Shown here: piece by piece, positions 1-4,148 of the stretch
Layout: each line of letters begins with the position of its first letter
Numbering within the stretch: position 1 is the first letter of the stretch
From: an uncultured Chloroflexota bacterium
Lineage (GTDB): Bacteria; Chloroflexota; Dehalococcoidia; UBA2247; RBG-13-53-26
Direction: 5' to 3'
Assembly: GCA_937860285.1 (NCBI GenBank)
Contig: CALMBS010000468.1
Location: forward strand, 1-6,118
DNA length: 6,118 bases
The notes under the pieces: generated by a model
What the model was told of the DNA's origin: nothing
The model's input: only the letters and a program-made list of their open reading frames with translations
Databases searched by the model: none
Translations under genes and position numbers: made by a program

Positions 1-398
1 GTCTCGTCGGACCACGCCGACCACTCCCCGCGGTCATTTTGGACCCTGACGCGCCAGTAGTACTTGGTGTTGTAGGCGAAGACGCCTTCCGGGTAGAGGC
101 CGTTGTCCACATCCAGTCTGGTCAGAGTGCTGACGAAGATGCCGGTGTCATAGAGGGGCTGGGTGTAGTTGCCCGACGTAGTCCTCCACTGCCACTGGCT
201 GGCGTAGATGCTGTCGCCGTCGCCGTCCGGCGTGTTGGTGAACTCAAAGGGGGACGTGGGGCCTATGTCCGTCGCATTGTCCACGGGCGCGAAGTTGACC
301 GGCTTGCCGAACGGGTCGGCCAGGGCCAGGTGCGGCCCGACCATGGACAACATGAGGGCGCCAATTATCAAGATTGCCAGTACTCGCGCTTTAGCCAT
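1..398 (-). CDS. Secreted fibronectin type III-like protein, 5' part only (runs off the left edge)
   Basis: The frame opens with ATG at 398 and stays open to base 1, giving 132 whole codons; the C-terminus lies outside the window. An AGGAGG ribosome binding site sits 9 bases upstream and fixes the start. Residues 1-27 form a classical signal peptide: a short basic start (MAKAR), a hydrophobic core at about 6-20, and an ALA cleavage site before Asp28. Residues 32-132 look like one beta-sandwich repeat of fibronectin III type. It begins with a proline-rich strand, has a DGDGD loop at 58-62, a QWQW strand at 69-72, and ends in the hallmark YYWRVRVQ (113-120) followed by GEWSAWS (124-130). Such domains are common in tandem in large secreted or surface proteins. 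I infer export and a surface or adhesion role; ligand and full length are unknown. It follows the prepilin gene, so a link to pili is possible but not shown. Confidence 0.8.
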   Translation of the reverse strand, partial: MAKARVLAILIIGALMLSMVGPHLALADPFGKPVNFAPVDNATDIGPTSPFEFTNTPDGDGDSIYASQWQWRTTSGNYTQPLYDTGIFVSTLTRLDVDNGLYPEGVFAYNTKYYWRVRVQNDRGEWSAWSDE

Positions 399-407
399 CT
401 TCCTGGT

Positions 408-413
408 CCTCCT
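408..413 (-). promoter_or_regulatory. Ribosome binding site of the secreted FnIII-like gene
   Basis: The minus strand reads AGGAGG here, a full match to the anti-Shine-Dalgarno core, 9 bases from the ATG at 398. It decides the start of a gene that would otherwise be easy to miss because it has no stop inside the window. Confidence 0.8.
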
Positions 414-427
414 AAGCAAACTGCATT

Positions 428-452
428 AAACACAATGGCGTCAGGACGCCAT
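428..452 (-). terminator. Terminator-like hairpin just upstream of the FnIII gene
   Basis: On the minus strand ATGGCGTC and GACGCCAT are exact reverse complements separated by CT, giving a 7-8 bp stem with a very tight loop. It is followed by TGTGTTT, an imperfect U-tract. It lies between the prepilin stop (270 bases upstream) and the AGGAGG site (15 bases further on). It could simply end the prepilin transcript. Because it sits directly before a ribosome binding site and after a structured leader, it could also be an attenuator. The stem is clear; efficient termination is less certain because two G residues interrupt the U-tract. Confidence 0.5.
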
Positions 453-723
453 GAGGAATACTGGTGGCTGGGGTCGGGGTGGCTTTGAGGCGGGTGCCGA
501 AGACGGATACCGGGTTTGCCGGCAGGCCGGCAGAGGTCTCTGCCAGCGCCGGTGCGTCTCCCGCAGTCGCTTCAAAGAAGCTTCTTCTAGCTCCCCACTC
601 CACTATCCGTTCCCGTTGTTCGCCACATTGGCTGATTTGTTCCTTCCGGTGGCCGGCGGCGCCCAACGGAGCCGCCGGCCCTTTTCGGTGTTTCCCTCAG
701 TGGTTAAGCGCCACCCAGAGTGT
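453..723 (-). promoter_or_regulatory. Structured untranslated leader between prepilin and FnIII gene, class unknown
   Basis: No convincing gene lies here. The minus strand carries several stems. A perfect 10 bp stem lies at 651-680. A 12-base perfect palindrome AAGAAGCTTCTT lies at 575-586. A 9 bp stem with a GACC loop lies at 526-547 and contains one G-U pair that would be an A-C mismatch on the plus strand. A short stem (GGU/ACC and CCG/CGG around UCUU) lies at 493-511. Between the stems are unpaired-looking stretches CAAACC and CAAAGCC. Together with the terminator-like hairpin at 428-452 this resembles an aptamer plus expression platform. I could not match it to glycine, SAM, cobalamin, T-box or canonical GEMM consensus. 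I see no clear promoter. Confidence 0.4.
651..680. repeat. GC-rich inverted repeat downstream of the prepilin gene
   Basis: GGCCGGCGGC and GCCGCCGGCC form a perfect 10 bp stem around a 10-base loop. On the minus (coding) strand it is not followed by a T-run, so it is not a good terminator for the prepilin transcript. On the plus strand it is followed by CTTTTC, a weak U-tract. A role in protecting the 3' end of the prepilin mRNA is possible. Confidence 0.55.
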
Positions 724-1146
724 CTAGCTGCTTATCCAGGTGCCGTTGTCCCACGCGATGTTGCCCCAGCTGCCGCCGGCGCCGCCGTCAGCCGCATCGC
801 TGACGGTCCCGTCCACGGCGATGGTGTAGGTGGCCTTGAAGTCATGCGTCCGCATGTAGTCGTAGGCGCTGAAGCCGTTGTCGGTCTCGGGGGCCGTGGC
901 TTCGGTCCCAGTCCAGTCGACCTCGGCGTCAAACTCGCCCCTGTTGGCATCCGCCAGGCATGCCTCCACAGCGGCCTGAACAGTCACCAGCTCGGCATTG
1001 GCCGATTCCACGGTGCCCTTGCCGATGAACCGGGTCACCGCCAGGGTGACGACGGCTGCCAGGACGCCCAGGATCATGATGACTACCAACAGTTCGATCA
1101 GGGTAAAACCTTTCTCACCTCTGCAAGCCTTCTTAAAGCTCTTCAT
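724..1146 (-). CDS. Type IV prepilin (major or minor pilin / pseudopilin)
   Basis: A 140-residue protein with a textbook class III prepilin signal: a short basic leader (residues 1-13, ending EKG) cut before Phe14, giving a mature protein starting FTLIELLVVIMILGVLA. Glu18 is the conserved Glu5 of the mature pilin, needed for assembly into the fibre. The hydrophobic helix spans about 14-38 and continues as an amphipathic helix to about 65. The rest (66-140) is a small, glycine- and aspartate-rich globular domain with a beta-strand pair at about 104-113. The mature part has a single Cys (63), so the usual C-terminal disulfide loop is absent. A PilD-type peptidase should process it; none is in the window. 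The start is set by AAGGAGGTGA upstream. The gene follows its own promoter, a cyclic-di-GMP riboswitch and a terminator. Pilin and GspG-like pseudopilin cannot be separated from sequence alone, but PilT/PilMN nearby favour a pilus. Confidence 0.93.
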   Translation of the reverse strand: MKSFKKACRGEKGFTLIELLVVIMILGVLAAVVTLAVTRFIGKGTVESANAELVTVQAAVEACLADANRGEFDAEVDWTGTEATAPETDNGFSAYDYMRTHDFKATYTIAVDGTVSDAADGGAGGSWGNIAWDNGTWISS

Positions 1147-1202
1147 TTTCCTTTCTCACCTCCTTTCCGTTTATGATCAGTCCTCTTCCGTGCGCTCTTC
1201 AT
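1143..1202 (-). other. Possible 19-codon upstream ORF overlapping the prepilin start
   Basis: An ATG at 1202 opens a 19-codon frame (MKSARKRTDHKRKGGEKGK) whose TGA overlaps the prepilin ATG in an ATGA arrangement, as in translationally coupled genes. It begins with the same nine bases (ATGAAGAGC) as the prepilin gene, and both contain AGGTGAGAAAGG. Its own ribosome binding site is poor: an AGGAGG lies 18 bases upstream and an AAGG lies too close. It may be a chance frame or the remains of a local duplication, so I do not call it a gene. Confidence 0.2.
1156..1165 (-). promoter_or_regulatory. Strong ribosome binding site of the prepilin gene
   Basis: The minus strand reads AAGGAGGTGA, a ten-base match to the 16S rRNA 3' end, 9 bases before the ATG at 1146. 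It implies high translation, as expected for a structural subunit. Confidence 0.85.
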
Positions 1203-1257
1203 ATCCTTGACGATGGGCCCCCTCCTTTCCTTATCGTCGTCTGCTCATCCGCTAATG

Positions 1258-1293
1258 AAAAAAGCCCTTCAGCGGCCTCCCGCCGAAGAGCTT
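1258..1293 (-). terminator. Intrinsic terminator between the GEMM aptamer and the prepilin gene
   Basis: On the minus strand a 14 bp stem (AAGCTCTTCGGCGG with CCGCTGAAGGGCTT, two G-U pairs) closes a GAGG loop and is followed at once by six T residues (1263-1258, overlapping the last stem bases). Both G-U pairs become A-C mismatches on the plus strand, so the structure is built for minus-strand RNA. It lies 17 bases after the riboswitch aptamer and 112 bases before the prepilin start, which makes it an expression platform acting on transcription. An aptamer strand, CCGCC at 1320-1316, could pair with GGCGG at 1284-1280 in the 5' arm to give a competing antiterminator. Confidence 0.9.
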
Positions 1294-1310
1294 ATGCAGT
1301 CCTCGATTCT

Positions 1311-1393
1311 CGGTAGGCGGCAGCCCAACTATCCGTTCTGGACTCGCGGCTTTGCGTCCCTGCCTTCCGGCAGGTTTGCCCTTTTCGCCCGGC
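1311..1393 (-). ncRNA. Cyclic-di-GMP-I (GEMM) riboswitch aptamer upstream of the prepilin gene
   Basis: The minus strand carries the GEMM-I core in order. AAAAGGGCAAACC (1385-1373) leads into a hairpin CCUGCC/GGCAGG with a GGAA (GNRA) tetraloop (1374-1359). Then comes GGGACGCAAAGCC (1360-1348), a second arm with GUCC...GGAUAGUU (1343-1327), and the closing GGGCUGCCG (1326-1318). AGCC and GGCU pair at the base of the second arm, and GGGCG (1390-1386) can pair with CGCCU (1319-1315) as P1. This matches the layout seen in Geobacter-type GEMM RNAs, which bind cyclic-di-GMP and often control pilus, motility and surface genes. It lies about 30 bases after the predicted transcription start and is followed by an intrinsic terminator. 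The rest of the 1147-1530 stretch holds the promoter, terminator and ribosome binding site. Confidence 0.93.
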
Positions 1394-1427
1394 TATTCAG
1401 TTGTTAATCGCTGTGCCGTGATAGTAT

Positions 1428-1456
1428 CTTATACACCGTTTGCCGTTGCCGGTCAA
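1428..1456 (-). promoter_or_regulatory. Sigma70-type promoter for the riboswitch-prepilin transcript
   Basis: The minus strand has TTGACC (1456-1451) and TATAAG (1433-1428) separated by exactly 17 bases, close to the TTGACA/TATAAT consensus. Transcription would start near 1420, about 30 bases before the GEMM aptamer. The promoter lies after the stop of the zinc-ribbon gene, so the prepilin has its own regulated transcript. Confidence 0.75.
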
Positions 1457-1530
1457 TCACGCTCTGTGAGAATTCCCTCGTGGACGCTCCTCCCGGACAT
1501 CTCATATTGCTCACATTTGCGCCGCGGCGG

Positions 1531-2880
1531 CTAGGGCTCGATGGTCTTGGCCTCGAAGACCCGTATCTTCTGCCGGTCGGCGAAACGCTTGCCCTCCGGG
1601 CTCAGTACCGGGACCACGATCAGGACCTTGTCCTGGATGCTGCAGTCATAGGCCTTGTCGTCGAACTCGAACACCCGGTCGAGCTTGACCGTGGTGTCGC
1701 TGACCTCTATGCCGATGGCGATGCGGTGCACGGTCAGGCCGTCGTCCCGGGTGGCCAGCAGGTCGAAGGTGTGGTCCGCCCCGGACTTGCCCCTCATGAC
1801 CGCGTACTGCTCGGCCTCGTAGCCGCGCTTCTTCAGATACTCCACCAGCGCCGTCTTGGAGGTGAACTTGAAGGACTCGGCTACACCGGACGAGTCAACC
1901 TGGGGCAGGCTCAGTCCCAGCACGGAATCCAGGTCCCAGCTCTGAATGACCTTGATCTTCTGCTGGTCGGCCAGGGCCTCCGCCTCCTTCTTCATCGTGG
2001 GGACCACCACCATGATCTTGTCGTGGATGCCGCAATCATAGGCCTTGTCGTCGAAGCTGAAGACGCGGTCTATGCCCAGCTCCTGCGCCGAGTTTTCGAT
2101 GCCCACGGCAATGCGGTGCTGCACCACCCCGTCATCCCGGATGGCCAGCATGTCGAAGACGTGCTCCGCCCCCGACCGGCCCTTGGCCCTGGCATTCTCA
2201 TGGACCTCGAAGCCCCTCTCCTGGAGAAACTTTATCAGCCGTGGCTTGTGGTTCATCTCGAAGGTGAGCGTCAGCCGCACCTCCTCCTTCTTGGTCAGGG
2301 CGTAGGTGTAGGCATCGATTTCCAGCGCCTTGTCCTCCGGGACCACGGAGCCGCACTTGAGGCACCGCCACTTGATGGCGGGGTGTCCGAACACCTCGCC
2401 GCAATCGCGGCACTTGCGCAGGACGCCCATGCTGGTGAAGTCCTGCCCGCTGGTCCGCAGCTCCTGCTGACACTTGGGGCACACCAGCTTGCCGTTCTTG
2501 TTGGCGAACTCCTCCTCGACACCGGCGTGCTGGCATACGGTGTGCACCAGGACGCGGCCCCGGACGATCCGCCCTGAGCCGCACTTCACGCAGTAGTACC
2601 CCGGCGTCAGGTTGAGGGACCGGCATTGGGGACAGTAGATGTACCTCTCGGAGGAAGAGCGGTCCAGTATCCCGGCCTTGGCCAGGCCGTCCAGCATCGC
2701 CAGGACCTCCTTGTCCGGAATGCCCAGGACCTTGGCCGCCTCCGGGTAGTAGTAGCCCATCTCTCTGTCAGGGTCGATCTGGGGCTTGAGATCAGATACC
2801 GTCCCCGACAGCAGTGCCCCCAGTAGCCTGGCCGCTTTCTCGTCGCGCCACAGCGGCTTGGTGAGATCCATCGTCTGCAT
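1531..2880 (-). CDS. Multi-zinc-ribbon (TackOD1-like) protein with two tandem restriction-endonuclease-like domains
   Basis: A 449-residue soluble protein, no signal peptide or membrane helix. Residues about 10-78 are helical and end like a winged-helix module. Residues about 79-196 hold cysteine pairs CPQC (83/86), CVKC (97/100), C116 with H118, CPKC (134/137), CRDC (157/160) and CLKC (173/176), enough for about three zinc sites. The spacing resembles TackOD1, a domain described as an output module of archaeal signal proteins. Residues 214-313 and 344-443 are two copies of one domain, 52 of 100 positions identical by hand count with no gaps and an exact 130-residue offset. Each has GxxG(R/K)SGA, FDxLAxRDDG, HRIAxGIE and DRVFxFDDKAYDC, recalling the Mrr-like PD-(D/E)xK fold. 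The usual ExK lysine is not seen. GGAGG 9 bases upstream selects the ATG at 2880 over that at 2871. The gene follows pilT by 100 bases. The function is unknown; nucleic-acid binding or signalling is my inference. Confidence 0.88.
   Translation of the reverse strand: MQTMDLTKPLWRDEKAARLLGALLSGTVSDLKPQIDPDREMGYYYPEAAKVLGIPDKEVLAMLDGLAKAGILDRSSSERYIYCPQCRSLNLTPGYYCVKCGSGRIVRGRVLVHTVCQHAGVEEEFANKNGKLVCPKCQQELRTSGQDFTSMGVLRKCRDCGEVFGHPAIKWRCLKCGSVVPEDKALEIDAYTYALTKKEEVRLTLTFEMNHKPRLIKFLQERGFEVHENARAKGRSGAEHVFDMLAIRDDGVVQHRIAVGIENSAQELGIDRVFSFDDKAYDCGIHDKIMVVVPTMKKEAEALADQQKIKVIQSWDLDSVLGLSLPQVDSSGVAESFKFTSKTALVEYLKKRGYEAEQYAVMRGKSGADHTFDLLATRDDGLTVHRIAIGIEVSDTTVKLDRVFEFDDKAYDCSIQDKVLIVVPVLSPEGKRFADRQKIRVFEAKTIEP
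1552..1860 (-). repeat. Second copy of the tandem nuclease-like domain (within CDS)
   Basis: This encodes about residues 341-443 of the zinc-ribbon protein. It is collinear with the copy at 1942-2250, offset by 390 bases (130 codons), with no gaps in the protein alignment. It is an internal duplication that has diverged to about half identity. Confidence 0.8.
1942..2250 (-). repeat. First copy of the tandem nuclease-like domain (within CDS)
   Basis: This encodes about residues 211-313 of the zinc-ribbon protein and directly follows the cysteine-rich region. Blocks shared with the second copy are the SGA motif, FD-LA-RDDG, HRIA-GIE, DRVF-FDDKAYDC and the VVP strand end. Confidence 0.8.
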
Positions 2881-2924
2881 CCCCCTTAACCTCCAACGAC
2901 CCCCGAGTCTATCTTCCTACTTGG

Positions 2925-2967
2925 CCGGGCCCGCCTGGTCCCATACCCCTTGCGCAGGCAGACCCGG
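2925..2967 (-). other. Stable RNA stem-loop between pilT and the zinc-ribbon gene
   Basis: On the minus strand CCGGGTCTGCCTG and CAGGCGGGCCCGG pair over 13 bp with two U-G pairs around a 17-base loop. On the plus strand these two positions would be A-C mismatches, so the structure suits the coding-strand transcript. No T-run follows, so it is not an intrinsic terminator. A processing or mRNA-stability role between two operon genes is likely but unproven. Confidence 0.55.
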
Positions 2968-2980
2968 GTACTTTGCACTC

Positions 2981-4108
2981 TTACCGTTTCTCGTGGACCG
3001 GGGCCCTGTTTCCGGACAGGGCTGACGACATCAGGACCCGCGGCACCCGGCCGATGAGCTTCTCCACCTCCTCACGGTCCTGACAGAACCTGGTCAGTGT
3101 CTCGCCGCTGATGGTGCCCTTCAGGTAGAGGTTGACCAGCGACTGGTCCAGGCTCTCCATGTTGTCGCCGGCGCTGGTCCGGATCACATTGGGGAGCTGG
3201 AATATCTTGCCTTCGCGAATGAGGTTGGTGACCGCCGGCGTGCCCATCATTACCTCCACGGCGGCGATGCGGCCCGACCCGTCGGCGCGCGGGACCAGGG
3301 CCTGGCACAGCACGCCCACGATGAGCGATGCCAGCCTGGTCTGGGCCAGGTAGCGGTGCTCCGGCGGGAACATGTCGATGACCCTCTCGATGGCCTGGTA
3401 GGCGCTGGGGGCATGGCCGGTACTGAAGACCATGTGCCCGGTCTCCGCTATGGTGAGGACGGCGGCCGCCGTCTCCAGGTCCCGCATCTCGCCCACCAGG
3501 ATGACGTCCGGGTCCTGTCGCAGGGAATGCTTCAGGGCCTGGGCGAAGCTCAGCGTGTCCGTGCCCACTTCGCGCTGGGTGATAGCGGACCGCAGCGGGA
3601 CATGGGCGTACTCGATGGGGTCTTCGATGGTGAGTATGTGGCACATCTTGTTGGCATTGATATGGTGCAGCATGGCTGCCAGAGTGGTGCTCTTGCCGCT
3701 GCCCGTCGGGCCCGAGACCACCACCAGTCCCCTGGGCTTCATGGCCAGCTCCTTGCATATGGCCGGCAGCTCCAGCTCTTCCAGTGAGGGTATCTTGGGG
3801 GGCAGGAGGCGGATGGCCAGGCTGATGCTGCCTCTCTGCTGAGCGGCGTTGCAGCGGATCCGGCCGACACCCGGCACGTTGTAGCCGAAGTCCAGCTCCA
3901 GGGTGCGGTAGAACTCCTCGCGTTCCTCCGGGGTGGTCAGGTCCACCAGGGCCGCCCTGGCATCCTCCGGCTGGACCGGCTCCGCGTCTACGAGCGGATC
4001 GATGTCACCGACCACCCGCAGGAACGGAGGGAAGCCGACCACCAGGTGCAGGTCCGACGCTCTCCTCTTGTCTGCCAGTCGAATCAGATCTTGGATTGTA
4101 CCTTTCAT
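2981..4108 (-). CDS. pilT: Type IV pilus retraction ATPase PilT
   Basis: A 375-residue secretion ATPase of the GspE/PilT family, close to the usual PilT length. It is a cytoplasmic hexamer that powers pilus retraction (twitching) by ATP hydrolysis. The N-terminal domain (1-about 110) has the typical SDLHLVVGFPP stretch at 18-28. Walker A is GPTGSGKST (133-141), the Asp box is TIEDPIEY (160-167), and Walker B is DVILVGEMRD (201-210) with catalytic Glu207. The His box is GHMVFSTGHAPSA (224-236). A PilT-type AVTNLIREGK motif at 292-301 corresponds to the AIRNLIRE motif needed for retraction. The His box reads STGHAPSA rather than the common STLHTNSA, a variant I associate with Chloroflexota. GGGGGAG just upstream of ATG 4108 supports the start. 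The gene follows the PilM-PilN gene by 40 bases and is probably co-transcribed with it. Confidence 0.94.
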   Translation of the reverse strand: MKGTIQDLIRLADKRRASDLHLVVGFPPFLRVVGDIDPLVDAEPVQPEDARAALVDLTTPEEREEFYRTLELDFGYNVPGVGRIRCNAAQQRGSISLAIRLLPPKIPSLEELELPAICKELAMKPRGLVVVSGPTGSGKSTTLAAMLHHINANKMCHILTIEDPIEYAHVPLRSAITQREVGTDTLSFAQALKHSLRQDPDVILVGEMRDLETAAAVLTIAETGHMVFSTGHAPSAYQAIERVIDMFPPEHRYLAQTRLASLIVGVLCQALVPRADGSGRIAAVEVMMGTPAVTNLIREGKIFQLPNVIRTSAGDNMESLDQSLVNLYLKGTISGETLTRFCQDREEVEKLIGRVPRVLMSSALSGNRAPVHEKR

Positions 4109-4148
4109 AGCTGCTCCCCCACTCCAGCGTTCGCCGGCCGCCGCCGTG

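Noticed and set aside
453..570. A second canonical GEMM or a glycine riboswitch in the second leader
   Set aside because: The words CAAACC and CAAAGCC recall GEMM, but the hairpin between them does not close correctly and GGGACGC is missing. Glycine core words are absent or out of order.
575..586. The palindrome AAGAAGCTTCTT as a regulator operator
   Set aside because: It is a perfect 12-base palindrome but lies inside a leader with no promoter I can identify nearby. It may just be part of an RNA stem (GCUUC-UUU-GAAGC).
412..666. An 84-codon minus-strand frame in the leader before the FnIII gene
   Set aside because: It starts at TTG without a ribosome binding site, runs through several RNA stems and the terminator-like hairpin, and its protein shows no family pattern.
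651..680. The 10 bp stem as terminator of the prepilin gene
   Set aside because: No T-run follows on the minus strand. The only weak T-run lies on the plus-strand side, where no gene ends.
451..1176. A 241-codon open frame on the plus strand covering the prepilin gene
   Set aside because: It is antisense to the clear prepilin and the structured leader, with no domain and no ribosome binding site.
1213..1245. A purine-rich AAGGAGGGGG stretch as a second ribosome binding site
   Set aside because: The nearest ATG is 18 bases further downstream, too far for efficient initiation.
1480..2577. A 365-codon open frame on the plus strand
   Set aside because: It is antisense to the zinc-ribbon/nuclease-like gene. 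Its apparent internal repeat is the mirror of the tandem domain duplication on the minus strand.
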